In this document: positions 42,886 to 52,412 of the stretch, in pieces
Layout of the letters: each line of letters starts with the position of its first letter
Position numbering within the stretch: position 1 is the first letter of the stretch
NCBI GenBank assembly: GCA_031367505.1
Contig: JANLPY010000553.1
Span: forward strand, 18,416 to 82,415
From: JAKFWF01 sp031367505
GTDB lineage: Bacteria > Pseudomonadota > Alphaproteobacteria > Rhizobiales > Hyphomicrobiaceae
Length of the DNA: 64,000 bases
Direction of reading: 5' to 3'
Translations under genes and position numbers: made by a program
The notes under the pieces: model-generated
Databases searched by the model: none
Told to the model about the DNA's origin: nothing
The model's input: the letters and a program-made list of their open reading frames with translations, nothing else

Positions 42886-43680
42886 TTGATCTACGAGCGC
42901 CCGATCCCGCTGAAGGGGGATGTTCTGAAGCAGCGGATATTTTCACCGCTCGCCTATCCAAACGTGCGCAACGCCAATGTGATTGCCATCACCGCGCACG
43001 AAGCACCACGCTATGCCCCGCATTTTCCGATTGCTTGGGCAAAGCGTGAGCACCGTTTTGAACTCGCCGTTATCCGATCGTTGCTGTCCGATGGCCGTGG
43101 TCATCCGGATGCAAGTCAAGCTGCTCTGCCCTTCTTACCGGCGCTCTGCCGTGCGTATCCCTTCATGTATGAGCCGGTTGCAGGCGCAAGCGATGGCAAA
43201 AGCAAAGTTCTGACAGGCCGTCGTTCGAACTATTTTGACGCAGCCGTCGCCGATGCGCCAACCGATATCGGTGCACCAATTTGCTTCGCCGACGGCCGGC
43301 CGACGAAAGCGACGGCACAGCGCGTAGCACTCCTCGATTCGGCGGCGCCATTGTTCGCCGCCACCGCTGCAATCGCGGTTGATCTGGCCGCACAGGACCT
43401 GTTCGAAGCCTGGCCCTTGCGGTTCGAGAACATCGAGGGACACACCCTCGACGTGTCTGATTTGTGGATCGTCAAGCAGGATGCGGTTCTAACAGGAGCG
43501 CTGGCGCCCGTAATGCGCACCCACGGGTTGATCGCCGCGGACCTCATCGGCTTGCATCGGATTTCATTGTTTCGCGCAGGCATCTTGCTCGCCAATGCCA
43601 AGACCGCTTTGAAGTCTGGCCCGACGCGTGCCGATGATGCACAACTGCCGGCCATTGCTGGAACGGATGCCCCGAGATGA
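42886..43680 (+). CDS. SapC family protein, copy 1
   Basis: A 264-residue protein of the SapC type: HFPIAWAKREHRFELAVIRS, PFLPALCRAYPFMYEP and, towards the C-terminus, FEAWPLRFENIEG and HRISLFRAGILLANAKTAL are all family features. SapC was named in an S-layer export locus; its biochemical role is not settled. The start is a TTG with GGAG about 13 bases upstream. The stop overlaps the next gene (ATGA), which encodes a second SapC-like protein, so the two likely form a complex. Confidence 0.75.
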   Translation: MIYERPIPLKGDVLKQRIFSPLAYPNVRNANVIAITAHEAPRYAPHFPIAWAKREHRFELAVIRSLLSDGRGHPDASQAALPFLPALCRAYPFMYEPVAGASDGKSKVLTGRRSNYFDAAVADAPTDIGAPICFADGRPTKATAQRVALLDSAAPLFAATAAIAVDLAAQDLFEAWPLRFENIEGHTLDVSDLWIVKQDAVLTGALAPVMRTHGLIAADLIGLHRISLFRAGILLANAKTALKSGPTRADDAQLPAIAGTDAPR

Positions 43681-44534
43681 TCACGTACATGCCGCTCAGC
43701 CAATGGCCGGCGCCGCTGGTCCCCATGCATCCGCCGTTCAGCCATCTAGATGCGATTTTATGGCTGCCGTTGAGTGACGGCGAGCTGATGCTGGCAGCCC
43801 ACTACTATCCGCTTGCCGTTCGCCTCGATGGGGCGGCACCGGTAATCGGCGCATTGATCCGTCGCTCGATGATGGTACGAAGCCTGATTGGCCCTAACGG
43901 CCGATGGTCGGGCGCCTACACACCCATTTCGCTCCGTTGTTTTCCGATGCGGATGTCAGGCGAACTGACCAGTGATCCACTGGCCGACCTCGAAATCGCC
44001 CGGATTGCACCGGGACCCGTCAAACCAGCGGGCTTCAAGCTCAAAGATGAAGCCGGGCAACCATCGAAAGAACTGCTTTCGCTCTACGAGGGGCTGCAAG
44101 CGCTGCGTCAGGGCCAGGACCGGTTGGCCGCGGCATTGGACCTGCTGCTGGTCGCCAATGTTCTCGTGCCTATAAATGATCCGGAAGCCGTTGCCGGATC
44201 GCCGGCATTTTACACCGTCGATCGGCAACGCTTCAGCCGCGCCTCGAACCACACGCTTGAAGCGATGACACGGCACGCTTTCACCAGCATCGACCTCGTC
44301 ACCGTGCTGACGTTCTCGCAAGCCCAGCTACGCCCCGATCTTCGTCCGCGCCCGGAGGTCGTGACGGCGGCAATCAATGCACCGGTGTCGAGCGAACAGT
44401 CTTATGGATTCGAGGCTATTCTGCCGTGGCTCGATACCAGCGAATTGTTTCCAGTCGCTTGGGCCGCCGACCCGGCCGCCTGGGCAGCTGGCGCACCGAC
44501 AAAGGCTTCCGCGGAAGTCGCAACCGGCAATTAA
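43677..44534 (+). CDS. SapC family protein, copy 2 (divergent)
   Basis: A 285-residue second SapC-like protein, recognisable from HYYPLAVRLDGAAPVIGALI, GPNGRWSGAYTPISLRCFP (the W...Y.P...R.FP motif) and ELLSLYEGLQALRQGQ. The C-terminal 50 residues are Ala/Pro/Trp-rich. It overlaps copy 1 by four bases and converges on the secretion adaptor gene with a 4-base overlap of the stops. Having two unlike SapC proteins beside a type I secretion pair is unusual. Confidence 0.7.
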   Translation: MITYMPLSQWPAPLVPMHPPFSHLDAILWLPLSDGELMLAAHYYPLAVRLDGAAPVIGALIRRSMMVRSLIGPNGRWSGAYTPISLRCFPMRMSGELTSDPLADLEIARIAPGPVKPAGFKLKDEAGQPSKELLSLYEGLQALRQGQDRLAAALDLLLVANVLVPINDPEAVAGSPAFYTVDRQRFSRASNHTLEAMTRHAFTSIDLVTVLTFSQAQLRPDLRPRPEVVTAAINAPVSSEQSYGFEAILPWLDTSELFPVAWAADPAAWAAGAPTKASAEVATGN

Positions 44535-45862
44535 CGCTCGCGCAGTGCCGCCGCCAGCCGGTTGAACATTGGCGAGAATAGGAATTGCAGCACTGTGCGC
44601 TCGCCGGTTGGCACGATGACTTCCGTGGTCATGCCGGCGACGAGCTTCTCGCTTATTTCTGTAGGCAACGAGGCGCGATCAGCTTCGATTTCCATAGCGT
44701 AGTACGGTTGCCGATTGACCTCGTCCAACAACGTATCGCGTGAAATCGATCGCACCTCGCCGCGCATGATTTCGCTCTGGAACCGCTGGAACTGCGGCAT
44801 GCGAACCTCGACCGGCAACCCTGGACGCAGGCGGTCGATATCAACTGGCGATACCCTGGCACGCACGACGAGCTTGGCGGAGGCTGGCACCACATCGACC
44901 ACCGGATCACCCGGCTTTACGACGCCGCCGATCGTGAAAATGCGAAGCTGCTGCACCTGCCCGCTCACCGGCGCGATGATGTCGATCCGTTTCAAGGTGT
45001 CGCGCGCAAGTATCAACTGCTGGGAAACATCGCTCAACGTCTTGCGCACATCGGGGATCGCACTCGCGGCCTCCTGACTATACTCCTGACGCAGCTGCTT
45101 TTGTTTGGTTTCGATTTCGCCCACGCGTTCACGCGATCGCGACAGATCGATGTCCGCTTTAGCCGACGCGCCTTGCAGCTGTTGTTCTTGACGTTCAAGT
45201 GTCAACACGCGCGGCAACGGCACCAAGCCCTGCGCCAACAACCGGCGCAAAGGCGGCAGCTCCTTAGCGATCGATGCCAGTTGCTGCTCAGCCGTCTGCT
45301 TGTCCGACTGTGCCTGCTTCATGTCCTTTCGAGCCTGCTCGATTTGGCTCTCGATCACGGATGTGGCGCTGAGGTAGGTGCTCCGGCGGCTGTCAAATTG
45401 CCTTTGATTGTCGAGCTTTGCCGAACGCACCATTGGATCGTCGGCAAGGGCGTTGACTTCGGGGGGATAAACAAGGCTTTCGCGCAAATTCATCTGCGCT
45501 TGCAGACGCGATTCAAGGGCGAGTGCGATCGCCTGCTGTTTGCGATAAAGTTCTTCGCTTGCCGCACTTCGCGTCGGGTCGAGCCGCAAGATGACATCGC
45601 CTTGCTTCACGAGATCGCCATCCCGCACCAGAATTTCGCTGACGATGCCGCCTTCGAGATGCTGCACAGTCTTGCGGTTAGCCTCGATCGAGATCGCACC
45701 TGGCGCGACGACGGCACTGTCGATACGGGCAAATGCCGCGCACACAGTCAATACCGCGAGCGTGCCGAATATCACGCCGTAGCCACGCCGAACGGTGGTC
45801 CTGTAGTCGGCTGACGGCACTGGAGCGGTTGCAATTACAACGTCGTCACTGCGCGCTATCAT
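44531..45862 (-). CDS. HlyD-type type I secretion adaptor
   Basis: A 443-residue membrane-fusion protein with one N-terminal helix (about residues 27-47), two lipoyl half-motifs (RKTVQHLEGGIVSEILVRDG is the first), a long coiled coil, and the family's C-terminal region with VVDVVPASAKLVVRARVSP and GMTTEVIVPTGERT. This is the PrtE/HlyD form that pairs with PrtD-type ABC proteins. Its start overlaps the ABC gene stop by four bases. An outer-membrane TolC-like channel is not in the window. Confidence 0.92.
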   Translation of the reverse strand: MIARSDDVVIATAPVPSADYRTTVRRGYGVIFGTLAVLTVCAAFARIDSAVVAPGAISIEANRKTVQHLEGGIVSEILVRDGDLVKQGDVILRLDPTRSAASEELYRKQQAIALALESRLQAQMNLRESLVYPPEVNALADDPMVRSAKLDNQRQFDSRRSTYLSATSVIESQIEQARKDMKQAQSDKQTAEQQLASIAKELPPLRRLLAQGLVPLPRVLTLERQEQQLQGASAKADIDLSRSRERVGEIETKQKQLRQEYSQEAASAIPDVRKTLSDVSQQLILARDTLKRIDIIAPVSGQVQQLRIFTIGGVVKPGDPVVDVVPASAKLVVRARVSPVDIDRLRPGLPVEVRMPQFQRFQSEIMRGEVRSISRDTLLDEVNRQPYYAMEIEADRASLPTEISEKLVAGMTTEVIVPTGERTVLQFLFSPMFNRLAAALRER

Positions 45863-47610
45863 CGCGTGCGCCTCGCATCAGTTAGCAATGGTCCTGAAGT
45901 CTCGACCACGGTCAGCGCCGGCGAACGAAGCTTGGACAATCGGTCAACGACTTGGCCACGCGGTCCGAACGCTTGCACCGTGCCGGCATTCAGCACCAGA
46001 ACGTCATCGCAATACGACAGCAAACTGAGTTTGTGGGTGATGACGACAACGACACTGCCATTCTGTTTCAAGCGCTCGAGCGCCAAGCCGAGGGCTTGTT
46101 CACCTGCGGCGTCGAGACTGGAACTCGGCTCGTCAAGAATGACGAGATGCGGAGTATCGTAGACGGCACGAGCCAGCGCAATCCTCTGCCGTTGCCCGCC
46201 AGAAAGCACGTGACCGCCGGCGCCCCCAACCAGCGTATTGAAGCCCAGCGGCAGTTCCTTGATCAGATCATTTACGCCAGCGAGCGCGGCCGCCTCGATC
46301 AGTTTATCCGACTGGGTTGTGACAGCTTCATCGAACCGCGAGATGTTGTCGGCAATGGTGCCTGGCAAGAGCTCGATGTCCTGCGGCATGTAGCCCATGT
46401 ACTGGCCGAGATCATCTTCGTTCCAGTGCGCCATTTCGTGATCGCCAATCGAAATGCTGCCACGACGAGGTTGCCAGCGGCCGACCAGGAACCGCGCCAA
46501 ACAGGATTTGCCCGCGCCGCTCGACCCGATCACGCCCAACACCCGTCCGGCCGGGACGTTGAATGAAACGTCATTGATGACGATCTTGTCGGAGTCAGGT
46601 GCGGCACCGATGATACGCGACACGTCCAGCGCGCCGGTCGGCCGGGGCAGTGTAATGTTGCGGGCTTTGTCGCTGGCCCGGCGTAGCACTTCGTCCAGGC
46701 GATCGATCGATGAGCGAAAATTGGCAAAGCTGCGCCAGCTGGATATGACCTGATCGATCGGACCTAGGCCGCGCATCATCACGATCATCGCAACCATCAG
46801 GGTCGCGAGACTAACCTCGTTGCGCAGGAAGAGATACGCACCAACGGCGTAGATGATGATGGGCTGCGAATTGCGCAGGCAACGGTTGATCGCCTGAATC
46901 ACGTGGCTTCTATTGTTGGCAACGGATTGCCAGCCGAGCGCCGCGTGATGCATGCGATACCAGACTTGTTTGACACGCGGCAACATGCCGAGCGCCACGA
47001 CCGGTTCCGTATTCCGGAAAATCGCGCCGCCAAACTCGTTTGCCTTCATCATGCACTGGGCCGAGCTGCGGCTGCTATCGGCGACGAGGAACTGGTTCAG
47101 CACCGTCAGAAATACCGAGAACAAAATCATGATGATCGCAAGCACACCCAGGACAGGATGCGCCAAGAACATCACGACAATGAATATTGGCGACCAGAAA
47201 GCATCGAACGTTGCGCCGACGATCGGTCCGCCGAGAAAATCTCGCACGCTGTTGATGTCGTTAAGCGGCTGAGCAGACGCGCCACTCGTTGGATTGTTGC
47301 GTTGCCGGTTCAAGGCGTCGAACACGACCGCGGTCAACTTCGCATCGATCGCCACCCCCACGCGCTGTAGTGTTCGAGCGCGCAGGTAGTCGAGTGCTGC
47401 GTACATCACCATGATGACCATTGCGATCGCGGTGAGCACCCACAGCGTCGCTTCATTCCGGCTCAGCGCTACGCGATCCATGATCTGCTGCGTGAAAAGC
47501 GGTGACACCAGATACATGATCGGACCGAACAGACTGAAGCCGAACATGGTTAGATAAACGGGCGTGAATTCCCGAAGCACGGCCAGTACCGGCGAAGCCT
47601 TACGCTGCAT
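45859..47610 (-). CDS. PrtD-type type I secretion ABC transporter
   Basis: A 583-residue ABC half-transporter with a six-helix domain to about residue 310 and an ATPase domain: Walker A GSSGAGKS, signature LSGGQRQRIALARAVY, Walker B LVILDEPSSSLD. No N-terminal peptidase domain, so the substrate should carry a C-terminal secretion signal instead of a double-glycine leader. It works with the HlyD protein encoded immediately downstream. No RTX-repeat substrate is present beside it. Confidence 0.93.
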   Translation of the reverse strand: MQRKASPVLAVLREFTPVYLTMFGFSLFGPIMYLVSPLFTQQIMDRVALSRNEATLWVLTAIAMVIMVMYAALDYLRARTLQRVGVAIDAKLTAVVFDALNRQRNNPTSGASAQPLNDINSVRDFLGGPIVGATFDAFWSPIFIVVMFLAHPVLGVLAIIMILFSVFLTVLNQFLVADSSRSSAQCMMKANEFGGAIFRNTEPVVALGMLPRVKQVWYRMHHAALGWQSVANNRSHVIQAINRCLRNSQPIIIYAVGAYLFLRNEVSLATLMVAMIVMMRGLGPIDQVISSWRSFANFRSSIDRLDEVLRRASDKARNITLPRPTGALDVSRIIGAAPDSDKIVINDVSFNVPAGRVLGVIGSSGAGKSCLARFLVGRWQPRRGSISIGDHEMAHWNEDDLGQYMGYMPQDIELLPGTIADNISRFDEAVTTQSDKLIEAAALAGVNDLIKELPLGFNTLVGGAGGHVLSGGQRQRIALARAVYDTPHLVILDEPSSSLDAAGEQALGLALERLKQNGSVVVVITHKLSLLSYCDDVLVLNAGTVQAFGPRGQVVDRLSKLRSPALTVVETSGPLLTDARRTR

Positions 47611-47805
47611 TAAGTAAACCTCGACCGAAATCGCCTGTTGGACTCATGCCCCAACTTACGGAGTTATATTTGCCATTCATGGCCGCGTCTGGAAGAATTG
47701 AAGACCATATACGCGAGTCGCATCAGTACAATGCGCATTGAACCCAATAAAAACCGCTTCAACACCTCATTGCGTACAACTCAGCGCATGTAAATCAATT
47801 GATCG

Positions 47806-48675
47806 TCAGGCCCGAAAAACTCGCACCCGTCGTGGCTCTGCTGCTGCTGGTGCCCCGCCGGCAGGTGGGTGTGCGGACGACACCGTGGGCTGCGTCACCT
47901 GTTGATTCGATGCGACCCCGATGCGCAAGCCGACCAGAGGTTCACGGCCTGTCGGACCGGTCAACGTGATGGTTTGACCACTGGGGCGCCGCGTTGGCGC
48001 ACCGAGAAACAAACCTTCCATCGTCAGTTGGAAATTGCGCGCACCCGCGCCTGATAGCTCGGCCATAAGCCCGAGGATTGGCCGCGCCCGGCCGCGCGTG
48101 CCGGCAAATTCGCCAGCCTCCACGAGCCGCGCGGCACCCGGCGGCTGACCGGCGATCGTTGCCGCATATCTGAGTGACACGTTGGCTGGTTTGCCAGGCC
48201 AATTCACTGAGAACCCCTCGATCCAGGATGGCGCTGACGGGCCGCCGAGCCACTGGTCGGGCCCAACCGTCACGTCGCCGAGACGGGCCACATGCGCGAG
48301 CACTTGGAAACCGTTCGCAATATCGCGCGACGCGCCGGACTGCGGGAATAAGACCAACCCTGCCGGCCCGCCTGTATCACGCCGGAGCGGTTCGAATTTG
48401 AGGGTTACATCGAGCGTGCTCGCGTGTCCCGTCGATGCGATCTCGACCTGCACGCCGCCACTCTCGTTAGCGCGAATGACCAGTGCTTGCCCGGGCGCAG
48501 ACATCGTCGCCCGTGATTGCTCAGGGTGCATAACCACTTCATTGCGCCCTGGCTCGCAAACAACCGTAACGACTGGCGGTTGCGCTGGATCCGCCGCCGT
48601 TTCATAGCGGAGCACATATAAACCTCGCTGAAGTGCGAAATTCTTCTGCTTCCGTTGAATCTGTTGCTGCAACAT
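47806..48675 (-). CDS. Unknown protein with a ChW-like segment, upstream of the type I secretion genes
   Basis: A 289-residue protein without signal peptide or membrane helix. The middle (about residues 140-250: WIEGFSVNWPG, then LRYAATIAGQPPG, AGEFAGTRGRARPILGL and GREPLVGLRIGV) looks like ChW-type hydrophobic-Trp repeats, which in other bacteria occur in surface proteins. The N-terminus starts Gln/Lys-rich and basic; the C-terminal 40 residues are Ala/Pro-rich and end RVRVFRA. It is read in the same direction as the ABC/HlyD pair, 195 bases upstream, so it may be the secreted substrate. That is inference; the ChW resemblance is by eye. Confidence 0.6.
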   Translation of the reverse strand: MLQQQIQRKQKNFALQRGLYVLRYETAADPAQPPVVTVVCEPGRNEVVMHPEQSRATMSAPGQALVIRANESGGVQVEIASTGHASTLDVTLKFEPLRRDTGGPAGLVLFPQSGASRDIANGFQVLAHVARLGDVTVGPDQWLGGPSAPSWIEGFSVNWPGKPANVSLRYAATIAGQPPGAARLVEAGEFAGTRGRARPILGLMAELSGAGARNFQLTMEGLFLGAPTRRPSGQTITLTGPTGREPLVGLRIGVASNQQVTQPTVSSAHPPAGGAPAAAEPRRVRVFRA

Positions 48676-48823
48676 GTTGCACGGCCCCCGCGCGTTTTAG
48701 TATGTACCAACCCCTAACGTAGCGGCGATCCGGCCGTCAACGCCGTCCAATAAAGAAACCGCGTATAATTGTGCGTGAAAACATCGTACGTCCGGTTCTT
48801 GCGTCACCAGGGAGATAGGTGTT

Positions 48824-51364
48824 GTGCAAACGCATCTAACCTTGACTGACAGCGATGATCAAACCGGACTAGTTACCCAGCTTGACTGCCCCATTCGGCA
48901 TGCAGTGGCGCTCACCAGTTTGGCCGCACGACGTCTCTCACGAGGCGATTCGATCACACGAGGTGATTTGGAAACCGGTCTTCTGCTCGCCGATCGGCGT
49001 TGTCGCATATCCCCCAAGCCAGAACCGATCGACCTTGTGCTGCGGGCTGAGTTTCTGCGCCGCCTCGGTCATCCCGATGCAGCATCCGCTGATCTGGAGG
49101 CCGCACTCGCGATCGACCCCGACGATCCGCTGACAAACCGCAAATTGATGGCGTTCGGCAACCACTCGCTGCAAAAAAATGCCGCGCTGCAGATACTCGA
49201 ATGTGAACAGGAGCCCGCAATCCTGATGGCGGCTCTGCGGATGATGTCCGGCCATGGCATCGCTGCTGTCGCCCGCGCGAGAATAGTGGACGGCGATATC
49301 CACGGATGGATTGCGTGGCACGGCGGTGATCAGATCGAACTTCACGTCGAGGATGGCGATCAGCCACATACGATCCGCGTCACAGCTGAGGCCAATCACC
49401 AGTTCGCCGCCGCTCTGGGACGCGGCGCCAGCTTTACAATCAAAGGTGCGCGTTCGAACATCGGGCAATGGTTCGGCGCAAACAAATCAATCGAACAATT
49501 TCATTTGAGACGTGGGTTCAGCGGATTTCTCCCATCGCGCCCGAAATCCGCTCCGGGAGGTGCTCCGTCGCCCGTTCGCTCGAATGCGTATGACGTCACG
49601 GTTGTCGTGCCGGTCTATGGTGACCTCGAAGCCACCCGCGCTTGCCTTGAAAGCTTGTTGACCTCGATCGAACGAGAAACACTTCGCGTTCGCGTGTTGG
49701 TCGTCAATGACGCCAGCCCCGAACCGGGGATGAGCGAATACCTGGCTAATCTGAATGTCGATCTCATCACCAATCCGGCAAATCTTGGATTTGTCGGCGC
49801 GGTCAATAGCGCACTCACTGCCATCGACAGCGGCGATGTCGTGCTGCTCAATGCCGATACTATTGTGCCACTGGGTGCTATTGGCCGGCTCGCGGCTGTC
49901 GCGCACTCGGCGCCGGATATTGCAACAGTAACTCCCCTTTCCAACAATGGAGAACTGACCAGCCTGCCCCAGCCGTTCCAGGAGAATGTTCTGCCCGATC
50001 AGGCAATGATTGAACGCATCGACGCGGCCGCACAAAAAGTGCACGGCAGCCAGACCCTCGAGCTGCCGAGCGGCATCGGCTTTTGTTTATACCTGACCCG
50101 CGCTTGCCTCGATGTCGTCAATGGGCTGTCACAACGCTATGAGCGGGGCTACGGCGAAGACGTCCACCTGTGCCTCGCGGCGGCAAAATCCGGATTGCGC
50201 AACGTGTGCGCATTGTCGGTTTACGTTGGGCACGCTGGAACAAGGTCGTTTCGATCGGACAAGCGACGGCTGGTGATGCAAAATGCCAAACGGGTTGCGG
50301 CGAGCTTTCCGTCTCACAATGCGGAGATAGACGCCTTCGTTGCAGCAGATCCACTCCGGCCGGCGCGTTATAGAATCGGCCGGGAATTGATCCAGGGCTT
50401 CGCCGGGCACGTTATCATTGCGGGCACCGGCAGCGCGACCCAGGCGAAGGCTCGGCTGGCCGCACTGGCGCGAGTCCGCATCCCCACCCTCGTCATTCAA
50501 CACGGACGCGAACGAGCACTACTGCGTGCTTATGCACCCGGCGGCGCGATGACCGCCGAGGCGGATTTTGCGCTCCCTGATCAACACGAGGATTTGACCA
50601 CCGTCTGTTCTTCGCTGAGGCCAGATCGCGTCGAGGTTTTTGATTCGCCGGCATTCGAAGCATTGGGTTTCCGCGCCAACCTTCAAACAACAGTGCTTCA
50701 CGTTGCCGATCCCTGGCCGTTGGCAAATCGAGACAAACGCATCGGGCTTGCCGCGGCCGATGCTTGGCACAGACTCGCGAAAGCGGCGGACCGGATTATC
50801 GCGCCAGATGCAGAGGCGGCAGCCTTTGCCGCCGCGCAATGGCCTCACCTCGTCGAGAAAATTCAGCACCCGGAAAGCCTACAGCGTCAGACACAACGTC
50901 AAGCCACGCATGAACTTCGTCCGCGCCTCGGGGTCGTACTTCTCAATGAAACGGCGACCTGCCGCAGCCTAGTTCGCGCGCTCGCCGATGGTCTGCCACG
51001 AAATACGGACCAGTTCCCACCCGTCGTCGTCCTGGGCGCTACGGCCGACGACAACCGATTGATGCGCGCTGGCGGCGTCATGGTCACCGGCGATGCCCGC
51101 ATTGACGAAATTGCCCTGCTCGCCGCGCACTATAAACTGACGCACATCTTTGCAATTTCATCAGCCGCCAATTTCGGCTCGCCAGCTGTCGTCGCCATTC
51201 GCGCAATGGGACTGCCGCTCGCCGAATTCTCCTGGCCGGCAATGTGCTCGCAACCGGCACCGCCAAATTTGGCGATCGATCCACATTTGAGCGGCGAAGA
51301 TGTTGTCAGGCAGCTAGGCCAATGGCTCACACCTCAAACTCACGTGGTAGAGATCAACCGATGA
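48824..51364 (+). CDS. Large GT2 glycosyltransferase with module and GT-B-like C-terminus
   Basis: An 846-residue cytoplasmic protein. Residues about 70-115 resemble a TPR pair, 147-210 a beta module also found in the next gene (RARIVDGDIHGWIAWHGG), 256-450 a GT-A domain of family GT2 (YDVTVVVPVYGDLEATRACL, VNDASPEP, then LLNADT as the nucleotide/metal site and YGEDVHLCLAA). The final 330 residues look like a degenerate GT-B domain (HVIIAGTGSATQAK; LTHIFAISSAANFGSP). Start is a GTG with AGGGAG nearby. Likely adds sugars to a surface polymer or protein exported by the neighbouring system. Its stop overlaps the next start. Confidence 0.8.
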   Translation: MQTHLTLTDSDDQTGLVTQLDCPIRHAVALTSLAARRLSRGDSITRGDLETGLLLADRRCRISPKPEPIDLVLRAEFLRRLGHPDAASADLEAALAIDPDDPLTNRKLMAFGNHSLQKNAALQILECEQEPAILMAALRMMSGHGIAAVARARIVDGDIHGWIAWHGGDQIELHVEDGDQPHTIRVTAEANHQFAAALGRGASFTIKGARSNIGQWFGANKSIEQFHLRRGFSGFLPSRPKSAPGGAPSPVRSNAYDVTVVVPVYGDLEATRACLESLLTSIERETLRVRVLVVNDASPEPGMSEYLANLNVDLITNPANLGFVGAVNSALTAIDSGDVVLLNADTIVPLGAIGRLAAVAHSAPDIATVTPLSNNGELTSLPQPFQENVLPDQAMIERIDAAAQKVHGSQTLELPSGIGFCLYLTRACLDVVNGLSQRYERGYGEDVHLCLAAAKSGLRNVCALSVYVGHAGTRSFRSDKRRLVMQNAKRVAASFPSHNAEIDAFVAADPLRPARYRIGRELIQGFAGHVIIAGTGSATQAKARLAALARVRIPTLVIQHGRERALLRAYAPGGAMTAEADFALPDQHEDLTTVCSSLRPDRVEVFDSPAFEALGFRANLQTTVLHVADPWPLANRDKRIGLAAADAWHRLAKAADRIIAPDAEAAAFAAAQWPHLVEKIQHPESLQRQTQRQATHELRPRLGVVLLNETATCRSLVRALADGLPRNTDQFPPVVVLGATADDNRLMRAGGVMVTGDARIDEIALLAAHYKLTHIFAISSAANFGSPAVVAIRAMGLPLAEFSWPAMCSQPAPPNLAIDPHLSGEDVVRQLGQWLTPQTHVVEINR

Positions 51365-51993
51365 CTGACATTATCGGTAGTACCATTCGCTCGCATCTCG
51401 GCTTGATCGACGAGCGCACAATCGCTGGTTTCGTTTTCGACGAGGCGCGCCCCGCCTTGAAGTTCGTGGTTGAAATATTAACCGACGACGTACCTCTCGC
51501 CGCCATCATCGCCGATAGTTTCAGCCCAGCCTTGCGGGCGATGGGACAAGCCGATGCCCACCATGGTTTTATTCAACCCCTAGCGGCCAATCTCGCCACC
51601 ACCACCCGTATCGTATCGGCCCGGCTGGCCAATATCGGCACTCCGATTGGCCGCCTATTGGATCTCGATCACAGCCCAAAGCCAGACCCAATGCTCGCCG
51701 CTCCCGGGATGGTCGAGAGCGTCGATGGTCAATGGGTGCGTGGCTGGGTTTTAGCCAACCCGCGCGGAACCACCCTGGTACGAGCGATATCGGCTGGCGA
51801 AGAAATTGCAGCGACCGTGGCCAGGATTTGGACAAGCGCGAGCTTCGGCGGCGAGTTGCGACCGGTGCTGGCCTTTGAGATACAAATTCCAGGCGCGCTT
51901 GCTGATGGCGAAACGCACACAGTAGAAATCGTCAACGACCGCGGAACATCGCTGGCCGGTTCACCGTTTTCAATCAATGTTACAAAATCCTGA
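51361..51993 (+). CDS. Protein with two copies of a GT-associated beta module
   Basis: A 210-residue protein with no signal peptide. It is made of two related modules: HLGLIDERTIAGFVFDEARP to HHGFIQPL (about 10-75) and MVESVDGQWVRGWVLANPRG to GSPFSINV (about 115-207). The I.G(F/W)V pattern and an HGF or FEI close each one. The upstream glycosyltransferase has a third copy. It starts in the stop codon of that gene (ATGA), so the two must act together; a carbohydrate-recognition or scaffold role is plausible. Confidence 0.65.
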   Translation: MTDIIGSTIRSHLGLIDERTIAGFVFDEARPALKFVVEILTDDVPLAAIIADSFSPALRAMGQADAHHGFIQPLAANLATTTRIVSARLANIGTPIGRLLDLDHSPKPDPMLAAPGMVESVDGQWVRGWVLANPRGTTLVRAISAGEEIAATVARIWTSASFGGELRPVLAFEIQIPGALADGETHTVEIVNDRGTSLAGSPFSINVTKS

Positions 51994-52130
51994 GCAATGT
52001 CCTGCCCCGCGCGAGGCAGTGATATTTGTGGCACAGTTTGCCACCAAGCGAATCAGTCGATCCGGAGCCGATTGCTCCTGAGCGCGAACTGCAGGACTGT
52101 ATCGTTTAGGATATTCCGGAGGCCCGCGCC

Positions 52131-52412
52131 GTGAGTGCATATGCGACCACATTGAAAGCCCTTGCCGTCTGCGGGCTGCTGCTCGCAGCCATCGGACCAG
52201 TTCCAGTTGTTGCGCAAGAAGGCCCCGGCGGCAGCATAAATCCCGGGCGCGATTGCCAGACCATTCGAACGTGCAATTTCAACCGTGGCGGTTCGTTTCG
52301 TGGATGTATCTCGTCCTATAGCTGCCGCACCTGCCAGCTCGTCGCTCAGCGGTGCAGCATTGGCCCGGTGAGCCGGAACTGCCGTCAAATGCGCTGCACC
52401 TGGGGCGCATGA
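52131..52412 (+). CDS. Small secreted eight-cysteine protein
   Basis: A 93-residue protein with GTG start (GGAGG nine bases upstream) and a signal peptide ending near VVAQEG. The mature part has eight cysteines within about 50 residues (DCQTIRTC, RGC, SCRTC, RC, NC, RC) and is basic, suggesting four disulfides in the periplasm or medium. The stop overlaps the ROK-kinase ATG by four bases, an odd coupling for a secreted peptide and a cytosolic kinase. No recognised family. Confidence 0.7.
   Translation: MSAYATTLKALAVCGLLLAAIGPVPVVAQEGPGGSINPGRDCQTIRTCNFNRGGSFRGCISSYSCRTCQLVAQRCSIGPVSRNCRQMRCTWGA

Noticed and set aside
47806..48675. RTX-type repeat toxin or adhesin as substrate of the adjacent type I system
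   Set aside because: No GGxGxDxxx nonapeptide repeats are present in this protein or elsewhere nearby.
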